Positions 25,444-33,182 of a DNA stretch of 44,004 nucleotides are shown piece after piece. The stretch is from DATBFX01 sp036558305 (GTDB lineage Bacteria; Chloroflexota; Chloroflexia; Thermomicrobiales; UBA6265). Position numbers and translations under genes: made by a program. The notes beneath the pieces were generated by a model. It was not told the DNA's origin. It saw only the letters and a program-made list of their open reading frames with translations, and searched no databases. The stretch lies in contig DATBFX010000446.1 of NCBI GenBank assembly GCA_036558305.1, forward strand, positions 1 to 44,004, read 5' to 3'. Positions within the stretch are counted from its first letter, which is position 1. Each line of letters begins with the position of its first letter.

Positions 25444-26319
25444 ATGCGGCAGGCGACGGTCCTGAAGGATGGGCTGGGTTTCGTCGAGGGGCCGCGTTGG
25501 CACGAAGGGCGGCTCTGGCTGTCCGACTCGACCAACGGCGCGGTCTGGGCGCTCGACGCCAACGGGGGCATCGAACGCGTGGTCGACGTGCCCGGTCAGC
25601 CATCCGGACTCGGCTGGCTGCCGGACGGCCGGTTGCTCGTCGTCTCGTGGGCCAATCGCCGGTTGATGCGGCTCGATCCGACCGGTCTGGTCGAACACGC
25701 CGACCTGAGCGGTGTCGCGACGTTCCATTGCAACGACATGGTGGTCGACGGGGCGGGGCGGGCCTGGGTCGGGAACTGGGGGTTCGATCTCGCCGCCTAC
25801 CTCGATGGGCGCGATCTGCTGGCGGTCTCGGCCGTGCCAGATCTGCCGACGGCGGCGATCGCCCGCGTCGACCCGGACGGCGCGGTCCACGTCGCCGCGA
25901 CCGGGTTGCGTTTTCCGAATGGCACGGTGATCTCGCCGGACGGAGCGACACTCGTGGTGGCGGAGACGTTCGCGGAGCGGCTGACCGCCTTCGACGTCGA
26001 GACGGATGGGGCGCTCACGAACCGCCGGACGTGGGCCGAACTGCCGGGGGTGGTCCCCGACGGGATCGCGCTCGATGCCGAGGGGGCGATCTGGGTGGCG
26101 AACCCGGTGGCGCCCGAGTGCCTGCGGGTGGCGTCGGGTGGTGCCGTCGTCGAGCGGGTGGCGACGAGCCAACCCTGCTACGCCTGCGCCCTCGGCGGCC
26201 CCGACCGCCTGACCCTCTTCCTGCTGACCAATCCTCCGTACGAACCGGGGGCGCACGGGGAGAACGCCGGTCGGGTCGAGGCGGTAACGGTCACCGTCCC
26301 CGGCGCCGGGTGGCCGTAG
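25444..26319 (+). CDS. SMP-30/gluconolactonase-like beta-propeller hydrolase
   Basis: The 291-residue cytoplasmic protein starts at ATG 25444, with GGGAGGGAAG upstream. It shows the SMP-30/gluconolaconase/LRE pattern: GFVEGPRWHEGRLWLSDS with the first metal-ligand Glu, DVPGQPSGLGWLPDGRLLVV, CNDMVVDGAGRAWVGNWGF with the Asn-Asp pair, FPNGTVISPDGATLVVAET, VPDGIALDAEGAIWVANP. Such proteins are Ca/Zn-dependent lactonases of sugar or xenobiotic lactones. All usual ligand positions appear present. No sugar pathway genes lie alongside, so the substrate is open. Confidence 0.88.
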   Translation: MRQATVLKDGLGFVEGPRWHEGRLWLSDSTNGAVWALDANGGIERVVDVPGQPSGLGWLPDGRLLVVSWANRRLMRLDPTGLVEHADLSGVATFHCNDMVVDGAGRAWVGNWGFDLAAYLDGRDLLAVSAVPDLPTAAIARVDPDGAVHVAATGLRFPNGTVISPDGATLVVAETFAERLTAFDVETDGALTNRRTWAELPGVVPDGIALDAEGAIWVANPVAPECLRVASGGAVVERVATSQPCYACALGGPDRLTLFLLTNPPYEPGAHGENAGRVEAVTVTVPGAGWP

Positions 26320-26373
26320 GCCGGCAGATGAGGGCAGCCGGGCTACCGTCCTCCGCCGTACGAGGGTCGGAGG

Positions 26374-26520
26374 TCACGCCCCCGGCGAACGGCCGATACG
26401 GTCCAATTCTTCGAGCACCTGTCCGCACGCCTCGACGCCCGCGAGGGTGTTCGGAATGAGGCAGAGCTTGGCGTGGCCGATCCCGGTGGCGAGTCGGCGC
26501 AGCGGTTCGTCGCGGGCGCG
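26374..26520 (-). pseudogene. C-terminal remnant of an LLM-class flavin oxidoreductase
   Basis: On the minus strand, before a stop at 26374-26376, the sequence reads EPLRRLATGIGHAKLCLIPN and then TLAGVEACGQVLEELDR. This is the usual C-terminal ending of luciferase-like monooxygenases (a GxxHxQ-type strand, then PNTxxGIEAFxxVLExLD). The rest of the gene is absent: the region upstream on this strand is occupied by the start of the plus-strand ABM gene. I infer a deleted gene with only about 45 codons left. Confidence 0.5.
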
Positions 26521-26615
26521 GAAGGTGCTGATCCGGCGGCGTTGGCATTCCGTACGGTGCAGTGGCAAGGGCGACCGGCGGGCGGTCGTCGCGATCGGCA
26601 GGGAAGGACCAGACC

Positions 26616-26903
26616 GTGGACATCCGCATCACGATGGGCCAGGCCAAACCGGGACAACTCGAGGAACTCGCCCGTCAGTGGCGTGAATTGTTCGGGGTAA
26701 AATTGCAGACGATGCAGGGGTTCCGCCACGGCCACTTCGCCGGCGACCGCGCCACCGACCACGTCCTGGGCGTCACGTTCTGGGACGGCGAGCCCGACCA
26801 CGCGGTCATCCGCCGGTACCTCCAGGAGTTCATGGCGCAGGCCGGGCACCTGGTCGCCGGTCCGCCGCAGGTCGGGGTGTACGAGATCCTGGCCGAAGTC
26901 TAG
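26616..26903 (+). CDS. Antibiotic biosynthesis monooxygenase (ABM)-like small protein
   Basis: The 95-residue protein starts at GTG 26616 (VDIRITMGQAKPGQ), with GGGAAGGACC upstream. It has the dimeric alpha+beta barrel pattern: strand-helix (ELARQWRELFGVKLQTMQGF), strand (HGHFAGDRATDHVLGVTFW), helix (AVIRRYLQEFMAQAG). Members are cofactor-free monooxygenases, heme degraders or simple dimeric binding proteins. There are no assignable catalytic residues. It stands alone; an LLM remnant lies upstream on the other strand. Confidence 0.7.
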   Translation: MDIRITMGQAKPGQLEELARQWRELFGVKLQTMQGFRHGHFAGDRATDHVLGVTFWDGEPDHAVIRRYLQEFMAQAGHLVAGPPQVGVYEILAEV

Positions 26904-27009
26904 CGCCGGCCGTACGCTTCGTCGGCACCTGCCCGCACGCCGGCGGGCGCCGTGAGCGGTGCCGTCGCTCCGATTCGGCTGCATCGCTGGGAGCCAAGGA
27001 ACCAGACCC

Positions 27010-27780
27010 GTGATCGAACTCGCGCCTGGACAAGCGACGTCCGCCGTCCGCGCACTCTGCCCCATGTCGGGCTACGCGTGGCGGCGGTGCGTCGCCGTCC
27101 TCGACGGATCCGCCGGGGGCCGCATCCTGACCGACGATCCGGCCGCTCCGCGTTGGGTCGGCGTGCAGGAGTTTTCCGATGCGTCCGTGCTCTTCCTGGC
27201 CGGCTCGCTCGACCGTGACCTCGTGGCCGGTGTGATCGGACGTCTGCGCCGGGAGCGCGTGGTAAGCGTCGGGTTGGCGCCCGAGTCCTCCTTGCAGGCG
27301 CTGCTCCCGCACGACTTTGGCGAGGAGGGCGCGGACATCGAGTTGGAGGATCGCGACCCTGGCGTCGACCTGGCACGCCTCGTGGTGACGCCGGCCGGGC
27401 TGCGCCTGGTGCCCATCGAGCAGGATCTGGTGCCCCGCTGCATGTGGGGACCGTGGATGGTCGCCAGTCTGGAGACGGCGGTCGACTACGGGCTCGGCTA
27501 TTGCCTGCTCGAAGGCGATCAGGTGGTGGCGGAGGCGTTCGCCGGTCCTGCCGTCGGGGGCGTCCTGGAGATGGCCGTGATCACGCGCGAGGGGTACCAA
27601 CGGCGCGGCCTGGCGACGGTCGTCTGCGCCCGCACGATCCTCGAATGCGAGCGGCGGAGAAACCGGACGTGGTGGAACACGGGAGCAGCCAACGCGGGCT
27701 CGCTGGGATTGGCGCGCAAGCTCGGCTACCGGACCGAGCGGCGCTTCAGCGTATTGGTCTGGCGCCGTCGGTCTGCCTGA
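27010..27780 (+). CDS. GNAT family acetyltransferase
   Basis: The 256-residue protein starts at GTG 27010 (VIELAPGQATSAVRAL), with CCAAGGAACC upstream. The N-terminal half is a non-catalytic domain as in GNAT_acetyltr_2 proteins; the C-terminal half holds the acetyl-CoA fold: VVAEAFAGPAVGGVLEMAVI, then TREGYQRRGLATVVCARTIL with the Q/RxxGxA loop, and SLGLARKLGYRTERRFSVLV. Acceptor unknown. Cytoplasmic. It converges with the M20 peptidase-family gene. Confidence 0.8.
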   Translation: MIELAPGQATSAVRALCPMSGYAWRRCVAVLDGSAGGRILTDDPAAPRWVGVQEFSDASVLFLAGSLDRDLVAGVIGRLRRERVVSVGLAPESSLQALLPHDFGEEGADIELEDRDPGVDLARLVVTPAGLRLVPIEQDLVPRCMWGPWMVASLETAVDYGLGYCLLEGDQVVAEAFAGPAVGGVLEMAVITREGYQRRGLATVVCARTILECERRRNRTWWNTGAANAGSLGLARKLGYRTERRFSVLVWRRRSA

Positions 27781-27832
27781 GCCGTGCGGATCGGCGTCGC
27801 GCGGCGCGGTGCGACCAACCGGGGCCGGCGGC

Positions 27833-29056
27833 CTATCGCGTACCGGCCAACGCCATGGTCGCCCCCAGCAGCACGTTCGCTCCCGCGGCGATGTCCTCCG
27901 GTGTGCTGTACTCTTGCTCGCAGTGACTCAACCCACCCTGGCTGCGGACGAAGATCATCGCCGAAGGGCAGACGTCGGCGACGTACTTGGCGTCGTGGCC
28001 GGCACCGGACCAGAGCTCGCCGTAGGGAAGGCCGAGATCCTGACAGGCCGAACGGACGGCGGCGACCACGTCGGGGGCGAACGGGGTGGGTTCGCTGGTC
28101 CAGAACCGGCGGACGGTTCCGGCGACGCCGGTCTCGCGAGAGACGGCGGCGACGAGGGCTTCCAGGCGTTCGACCTGGCGTTCGAGGACGGCCGGGTCGG
28201 GGTGGCGGAAGTCGACGCTGAAGGTGACTTTGCCGGGGATGGTGTTGATGACGTTCGGTTCGACGGTGAGGCGACCGACGGTGGCGACCGCGATCTCGTC
28301 CTGGTCTTTGGCGAGGCGTTCGACGCCGGTGACGACGCGGGCGGCGGCGACGAGGGCGTCGCGGCGCAGGCGCATCGGACTGGGACCGGCGTGGTCCGAT
28401 TGCCCTTCCATGACGACGTCGAGCCAGGTGATGCCGACGATGCCGCCGACGGCGCCGACCGGCAAGCCGGCGGCTTCGAGGACCGGTCCCTGCTCGATGT
28501 GCAGTTCCAGGTAGGCAGCGGCGGGGAGCGGTCGGTCGGCTTCGTCGCCCAAATAATCGATGCGACGCAGCTCGTCTTCGAAACGGACGCCCTGACGGTC
28601 GGTGCGGGCGTAGACGTAGTCGCGGTCGAAGCGGCCGGCGACGGCGCCGGAACTGGTCATGGCCGGCTCGAAGCGGACGCCTTCCTCGTTCGTCCAGTTG
28701 ACGACGGCGACCGGGCGGCGCGTGTCCACCGCGTGGTCGTTGAGCGTCCTGACGACTTCGAGGGCGCCGAGGACGCCGAGGGCGCCGTCGTAGCGACCGC
28801 CGCGGACGACGCTGTCGCAATGGGACCCGAGGAGAACCGGCGGCCCGTCGTCCGCGCCGGGGCGGCGGCCGGTCATGTTGCCGAAGTCGTCGATACCGAC
28901 GGCGAGACCGGCTGCCTCGAACCATTGTCTGATCAGGTCGCGGCCGGCCCGGTCGTCGTCGGAGAGGGCGAGGCGGGTGACGCCGCCGCCGGGGGTGGCA
29001 CCGATCTGGGCGAGGTGTTGGAGGCTGTCGTTCAAGCGGTCGGCGTTGATGAGCAT
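27833..29056 (-). CDS. M20-family Zn amidohydrolase (N-carbamoyl-amino-acid hydrolase / allantoate amidohydrolase type)
   Basis: The 407-residue enzyme hydrolyses ureido or carbamoyl groups of substrates such as N-carbamoyl-amino acids or allantoate. The metal site is complete: GSHCDSVVRGGRYDGALGVL (His and bridging Asp), NWTNEEGVRF (Glu pair), YLELHIEQGPVLE (His) and FVRSQGGLSHCEQE (C-terminal His). The dimerisation domain has GQSDHAGPSPMRLRRDAL, and GAGHDAKYVA is conserved. ATG 29056 is the start; its ribosome-binding site is weak (AAAGGCC). No hydantoinase or purine-catabolism genes are nearby, so the exact substrate is undecided. Confidence 0.9.
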   Translation of the reverse strand: MLINADRLNDSLQHLAQIGATPGGGVTRLALSDDDRAGRDLIRQWFEAAGLAVGIDDFGNMTGRRPGADDGPPVLLGSHCDSVVRGGRYDGALGVLGALEVVRTLNDHAVDTRRPVAVVNWTNEEGVRFEPAMTSSGAVAGRFDRDYVYARTDRQGVRFEDELRRIDYLGDEADRPLPAAAYLELHIEQGPVLEAAGLPVGAVGGIVGITWLDVVMEGQSDHAGPSPMRLRRDALVAAARVVTGVERLAKDQDEIAVATVGRLTVEPNVINTIPGKVTFSVDFRHPDPAVLERQVERLEALVAAVSRETGVAGTVRRFWTSEPTPFAPDVVAAVRSACQDLGLPYGELWSGAGHDAKYVADVCPSAMIFVRSQGGLSHCEQEYSTPEDIAAGANVLLGATMALAGTR

Positions 29057-29223
29057 CGTTGGCCTTTCGTTGTTTATTCGTTCGATCCCGAGGGTCCTGC
29101 CCGTTCGTGGAGTCCGCGGGCTATCCGTTCGCGCGACGCGCGGCGGACATCCTACCGCTATGCTCCGGCAAAATCGCCTCCGAAGCGGAGGGCGTGGCGA
29201 TTGTTGGGGAAGGACGAACGACG

Positions 29224-29475
29224 ATGCGTTTCATGGTTCGGTTTACGACGCGCGATCCGGGGAGCGACGAGGTGCTCTCGCTGATTCCGACCGAGCGGGA
29301 ACGGGTGCGAGAACTGCAGGAAGAGGGAACACTCGAAGAACTCTACCTGGCGGCGGATCGCTCCGGCGGGTGGATCGTGATGCGGGGGGCTTCCCTTGAA
29401 TGGATCGAAGAAGCCCTGGCGTCCTTGCCGCTCCATCCGTATCTTGATCTCGAATTGACGGCCATCCGAGAGTGA
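29224..29475 (+). CDS. Small muconolactone-isomerase-like protein
   Basis: The 83-residue protein starts at ATG 29224, with GGGGAAGGAC upstream. Its pattern (MRFMVRFTTRD, EEGTLEELYLAADRSGGWIV, WIEEALASLPLHPYLDLELT) matches the small ferredoxin-like alpha+beta fold shared by muconolactone isomerases and YCII-like proteins. Catalysis is not assured. It lies 16 nt before the TMEM175 gene and is probably co-transcribed with it. Confidence 0.65.
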   Translation: MRFMVRFTTRDPGSDEVLSLIPTERERVRELQEEGTLEELYLAADRSGGWIVMRGASLEWIEEALASLPLHPYLDLELTAIRE

Positions 29476-29491
29476 CGACCGAGGAAAGCCC

Positions 29492-30127
29492 ATGGCGTCG
29501 ATCCTCCGCCGCGCCGCCGGCGAAAGCCGCGACACCAACCGCCTGGAAGCGTTCAGCGACGGGGTGTTCGCGATCGCGATCACGCTGTTGATCATCGAGA
29601 TTCACGTCCCGCCGCACGACGAGATCCACGGCAATCGCGATCTCTGGAACACCTTGTGGGATCTCTGGCCGAGTTACCTGGGGTATCTGATCAGCTTCGT
29701 CGTGATCGGGATCATGTGGGCCAATCACCACAACATCTTCAGGCACATCGCCCGCGTCGATCACTACTTGATCCTGATCAACACGTCGTTTTTGCTGTTC
29801 GTCTGCTTCGTCCCGTTTCCGACCGGGCTGGTCGCCGAATACCTGGGGCACCAGGGGGAGAAAACCGCCGTCGTCGTCTACACCGGCTGGTTCTTCCTGA
29901 CGGCGTGCGTCTACAATTTTCTCTGGCGCTATGCCTCAAAGAGACATCGTCTGATCGATCCCGAAGCCGATCCCGCCGCGGTCGCGGCCATCACGCGCCG
30001 CTTCAACTACGGTCCGCCTGCGTACGCCCTCGCATTCGCGGTCTCCTTCGTCTATCCCCCCGCCGCCCTCGCGATCATCGCGCTGCTCGCTCTCCTCTAC
30101 GTCCTGCCGACCAACGCTCCCGACTGA
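29492..30127 (+). CDS. TMEM175-family (DUF1211) membrane protein, likely potassium channel
   Basis: The 211-residue protein has about six membrane helices. The family signature RxxxFSDG is at the start of helix 1 (NRLEAFSDGVFAIAITLLII). Further helices: LWPSYLGYLISFVVIGIMW, YLILINTSFLLFVCFVPFP, VVYTGWFFLTACVYNFLW, and two at the C-terminus. A HHNIF segment after helix 2 is typical. Bacterial members form tetrameric potassium-selective channels. ATG 29492 follows GAGGAAAGCCC. Its stop is one base from the stop of the convergent MOSC gene. Confidence 0.88.
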   Translation: MASILRRAAGESRDTNRLEAFSDGVFAIAITLLIIEIHVPPHDEIHGNRDLWNTLWDLWPSYLGYLISFVVIGIMWANHHNIFRHIARVDHYLILINTSFLLFVCFVPFPTGLVAEYLGHQGEKTAVVVYTGWFFLTACVYNFLWRYASKRHRLIDPEADPAAVAAITRRFNYGPPAYALAFAVSFVYPPAALAIIALLALLYVLPTNAPD

Positions 30128-30128
30128 A

Positions 30129-30806
30129 TCAGATGCGGTCGATTTTCTCTTGGAGCGCGCCGCGCCAACTCGCCGCCAGCGCATCGACGGCAAGCACCCG
30201 TTCGATCCGGACTCGGGTCGAATCGCCGACCAAGGCGCGGTGGGCATCCGTGACCGTGACGCCGGCCGGATCGCGCGCGACCACCTCGATCGGGCCGGCG
30301 GTGGGGACTTCGCCGGGGCGGAGGACGCGGAAATACCAACCGGTGCGGCCGTGGGCGATGAAGGGTTTGGCGATGGCAGGGCGGCCGGTCGCGAGGGCGA
30401 GTTTGTAGCAGGGGTAGCGCGGTTGGGCGACCTGGAGCAGGGCATCGCCCCAGGACCAGACGTCGCCGATCCGCACCTCATCCTCGAACCAACCGGCGAC
30501 GGTCAGGTTCTCGCCGAAGGAACCGGGACCGAAGGCTGGATCGTGGTTCAGCTCGGCGGTCCACAGCGGGAAATACTCGGCGGGGTAGGCATAGACCGCT
30601 TTCTCGGGACCACCGTGGACCCGGAGATCGGCCTGCCGGTCGCCGGCGAGGTTGAGGGTGTCGAGGGAGAGGGCGGTGGTCGAGACGGGGCGCTTCTTGA
30701 TACCGCTCATCACCGGTTGACCGCGGTGGGTGCCGATCACGGCTGGTAGACCGACGTTGACGGCGACGAGAGCCACCTTCCGGGGTGCCATCAGATCGGG
30801 AGGCAT
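30129..30806 (-). CDS. MOSC domain protein
   Basis: The 225-residue protein is a beta-barrel MOSC protein of the YiiM type, which can carry a molybdenum cofactor or sulfur on a conserved cysteine. Motifs: KRPVSTTALSLDTLNLAGDR, DLRVHGGPEKAVYAYPAEYF, FGPGSFGENLTVAGW, VRIGDVWSWGDALLQVAQPR followed by YPCYKLAL with the key Cys. The start at 30806 (MPPDLMAPRKV) is preferred because TTGGAG lies just upstream; an upstream in-frame start at 30869 lacks such a site. It follows the HAD gene on the same strand. Confidence 0.85.
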   Translation of the reverse strand: MPPDLMAPRKVALVAVNVGLPAVIGTHRGQPVMSGIKKRPVSTTALSLDTLNLAGDRQADLRVHGGPEKAVYAYPAEYFPLWTAELNHDPAFGPGSFGENLTVAGWFEDEVRIGDVWSWGDALLQVAQPRYPCYKLALATGRPAIAKPFIAHGRTGWYFRVLRPGEVPTAGPIEVVARDPAGVTVTDAHRALVGDSTRVRIERVLAVDALAASWRGALQEKIDRI

Positions 30807-30883
30807 CGGAACTCCAATCGTCCAGAAGCGGGCCTGACCAATACTTCCTTGCCGATAGTAATGTGCCAAACGGGCCGAGGCCG

Positions 30884-31651
30884 TTACACCGCCGCGCTGT
30901 TCGTGGCCAGCACGTGGTCCGCGAGTTCCTGAAGTGTCCGCACAACGGGCACGCCGATTGCCGCCGGGTCGTGCCGGCCGTAGCGGTCGAGGAGGGTGGC
31001 GCGCATGCCGGTGGCGAGGGCGCCGGCGACGTCGGAGCGCGGTTGGTCGCCGATGTGGAGGGCGTCGGCGGGGTCGACGCCGAGGGGGTCGAGGGCGGCG
31101 CGGAAGGTGCGGACGTCCGGTTTTTCCCAGCCGACGAGGGCGGAGGTGACGATGGCGTTGAGGTCGTGGGCGAAGGCGAGGTGGGTGCAGAGGGCGGTGA
31201 CGTCGGCGTCGGCGTTGGAAATGACGGCGCGTTTGATGCCGGCCCGGCGGAGGTTGGCGAGCGCGGGGAGGACGTCGTCGAAGACGTGGTAGCCGCCGGC
31301 CGGGCTGTCCGCGACGGCCGCGGTCTCGAATTCGGCGAGGTAGCCTTCGCGTGCGGCGCGGACGGTGGCGGGATCGGCCGGCAGACCGGCCGCATCGAGC
31401 CAGCGGGTCATGTAGCGGATGCGGTAGGCTTCGCGCTCGGCGCGGGGGCGGTTGCGGATCGGCAGGCGGCCGTTTTCCTCGGTGTAGTAGTCCTCGGCGA
31501 GGCGGTCGGCGGCGCGGAGGGTGTCCTCGTCGGCGTCGATGCCGAGGCGGGCGAGGACAGCGGCCAGACGCTCCCAGCGCCGGGGGCGCAACTCGATCAG
31601 GGTGTCGTAGAGGTCGAAGGTGACCAGGCGGATGGGGCGGGCTTCGTCCAT
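30884..31651 (-). CDS. HAD-superfamily hydrolase
   Basis: The 255-residue phosphatase-like protein has all four HAD motifs: I, FDLYDTL with the nucleophile Asp; II, AVISNAD; III, the Lys of GWEKPDVRTF; IV, HIGDQPRSDVAGA. The helical cap lies between motifs I and II. It is close to phosphoglycolate-phosphatase or haloacid-type enzymes; the substrate is unknown. ATG 31651. It is followed by the MOSC gene 77 nt downstream and preceded by a twin-hairpin repeat. Confidence 0.88.
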   Translation of the reverse strand: MDEARPIRLVTFDLYDTLIELRPRRWERLAAVLARLGIDADEDTLRAADRLAEDYYTEENGRLPIRNRPRAEREAYRIRYMTRWLDAAGLPADPATVRAAREGYLAEFETAAVADSPAGGYHVFDDVLPALANLRRAGIKRAVISNADADVTALCTHLAFAHDLNAIVTSALVGWEKPDVRTFRAALDPLGVDPADALHIGDQPRSDVAGALATGMRATLLDRYGRHDPAAIGVPVVRTLQELADHVLATNSAAV

Positions 31652-31676
31652 GCAGTCCCGGATGACCCTGGCGTGA

Positions 31677-31726
31677 CCCTGGGCAAAAGCCCAGGGCTCA
31701 ACCGACGAAGCCCCCTTCAGGGGGCT
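31677..31726. repeat. Twin-hairpin intergenic repeat
   Basis: CCCTGGGC AAAA GCCCAGGG (31677-31696) and AGCCCCCT TC AGGGGGCT (31709-31726) are two perfect hairpins joined by TCAACCGACGA. They fill most of the 99-nt space between the LLM and HAD genes. It may serve as a terminator after the LLM gene or be a dispersed REP-like unit. Confidence 0.7.
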
Positions 31727-31750
31727 GAGAACGACGGTCGCCGACGACGT

Positions 31751-32626
31751 TCAAGCGAGTTCCTCGCGCAGCGCCGGGATGATCGTCCGGGCGACGCGCT
31801 CGGCGGTGGCGGTGCCGGCGGTGGAGATCGGGAAGTCGAAGAGGAGTTGGCTGGCACCGGCGGCGCGGTAGGAGCGGACGAGGTCGGCGAAGCCCTGCTC
31901 GTCTTCCAGGCGGTCGGCGCCGAGGGAGATGGAGCAGACGATTTCGGCGGGATCGCGGCCGATCTCGGTGCAGTTCTCGGCGAGGTCGGCGCGGCGCTGC
32001 CGAAGCTCCTCCGGGGTCGGGCTGCTGTCCCAGATGTCGGCGTGGCGGGCGATGACCCTGAGCATTTTGGGCCGCTTGCCGCCGACCATGATCGGCAGCG
32101 TTGCCTGGATCGGCTTGGGGGCGAATGGAGCGTCCTGAAGGTGGTAGAAGCGGCCGTCGAAGGTCGTCCGCGGTTGGGTCAACAGGGAGTGGATGACCTG
32201 GAGCGCTTCGTCGAGCATGGCGACGCGGTCGCCGGCGGAGGGGAAGGGGATCGAGTAGGCGGCGTGCTCGCGCTCGTTCCAGCCGGTGCCGATGCCGAGG
32301 GTGACGCGGCCGTCGCTGAGGTGGTCGACGGTCACCATCTCCTTGGCAAGGACGACGGGGTTGCGATGGGTGTTGCCGTAGACGAGGACGCCGATGCGGA
32401 CGCGCGAGGTTTTCAGCGCGAGGGCGGCGAGGAGGGTCGAGGCTTCGAGGCAGGGACCGTCGGGATCGCCGTAGAGGGCGAAGAAGTGGTCGAACAGCCA
32501 GACGGAGTCGAAACCGAGTTCCTCGCCCATCCGCCATTGCTCGGTGAGCTGCGACAGGGAGAGTTGGTGCTGGCCGGTGACGATCCCGAAGGTGAGCGGA
32601 TGACGGGGGTGGACATCAGCGGTCAT
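31751..32626 (-). CDS. LLM-class flavin-dependent oxidoreductase, likely F420-dependent
   Basis: The 291-residue TIM-barrel enzyme of the luciferase-like family starts at ATG 32626, with TGAGGACC upstream. Features: LTFGIVTGQHQLSLSQL, ELGFDSVWLFDHFF, LAALALKTSRVRIGVLVYGN, DHLSDGRVTLGIGTGWNERE, LPIMVGGKRPKMLRVIARHA. The DHF and GTGWNE blocks are typical of F420- or FMN-using members. Substrate unknown. A remnant of another LLM gene is at 26374. Upstream lie a heptamer array and a palindromic repeat element. Confidence 0.88.
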   Translation of the reverse strand: MTADVHPRHPLTFGIVTGQHQLSLSQLTEQWRMGEELGFDSVWLFDHFFALYGDPDGPCLEASTLLAALALKTSRVRIGVLVYGNTHRNPVVLAKEMVTVDHLSDGRVTLGIGTGWNEREHAAYSIPFPSAGDRVAMLDEALQVIHSLLTQPRTTFDGRFYHLQDAPFAPKPIQATLPIMVGGKRPKMLRVIARHADIWDSSPTPEELRQRRADLAENCTEIGRDPAEIVCSISLGADRLEDEQGFADLVRSYRAAGASQLLFDFPISTAGTATAERVARTIIPALREELA

Positions 32627-32650
32627 GTGGTCCTCAGCCGATAGCTTCTC

Positions 32651-32671
32651 GCCGGTAGCCGGTAGCCGATA
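32651..32671. repeat. GCCGGTA-type heptamer array
   Basis: Units GCCGGTA, GCCGGTA, GCCGATA follow each other, with another GCCGATA at 32637-32643. This is the same unit as at 16714-16734. It lies just upstream of the LLM start. Confidence 0.7.
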
Positions 32672-32690
32672 GGGCGTGAGTGTAGCAGGC

Positions 32691-32806
32691 TTCGGCCCCC
32701 CCGGCCCCCCAATCTTGGGGGGAGACGAGAGGGGGGTCTTGAGGGCGGCTCCTCGGGGCACGCTCCCACGTGCACCCCCCAGGTTTGGGGGGCCGGGGGG
32801 GCCGAA
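32691..32806. repeat. Palindromic intergenic element with 22-bp perfect inverted ends
   Basis: Arms 32691-32712 and 32785-32806 are perfect inverted copies (TTCGG, seven C, GG, six C, AA, and its complement). Each arm also forms its own hairpin with six C and six G around AATCTT (32705-32722) or AGGTTT (32775-32792). It sits in the 556-base stretch 32627-33182, which holds no convincing gene. Bases 32807-33105 show nothing else recognisable. Confidence 0.75.
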
Positions 32807-33105
32807 CGCCGCGGGCCGAACCGCAGAGGATCGGCGGCATGTGCCGTGGTGCGTGTGCATGCTATTCCGACGAGCGGTGGCGCTCCGGTCGGTTTGCCGG
32901 TAGGGACGGGTACGGGAATGGACCAGGCGAGAGCGGAGCGCGGGCGATTGCGAGCCCGGCCGAAGCCGGCAACCGAGCCGGCGGAAGCCAGGACGCGGTA
33001 GTGCTGCACCGCGCACCTTGAAGACCACGCGTTTTGGTTGAGCAATCGCGAGAAGGGACCGGGGGTCTTACGCGCTCGGGGGTTGGATGGGGGGGAGTCG
33101 GGGAG

Positions 33106-33153
33106 GAAAAGGGAGCGCCGGGCGCCGCCTTCTCGACGCGCGCCGGGCGCTCC
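33106..33153 (-). terminator. Intrinsic terminator of the methyltransferase gene
   Basis: GGAGCGCC (33112-33119) pairs with GGCGCTCC (33146-33153), and the inner GGCGC pairs with GCGCC across one mismatch. On the minus strand the stem is followed by TTTTCC. It lies 30 nt after the methyltransferase stop. Confidence 0.6.
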
Positions 33154-33182
33154 GCATCGTGGACGTCGTGGGCCGGGGCGGT

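Noticed and set aside
30785..32644. A 619-codon plus-strand frame opposite HAD and LLM genes
   Set aside because: Shadow of two confidently assigned genes; no family signal.
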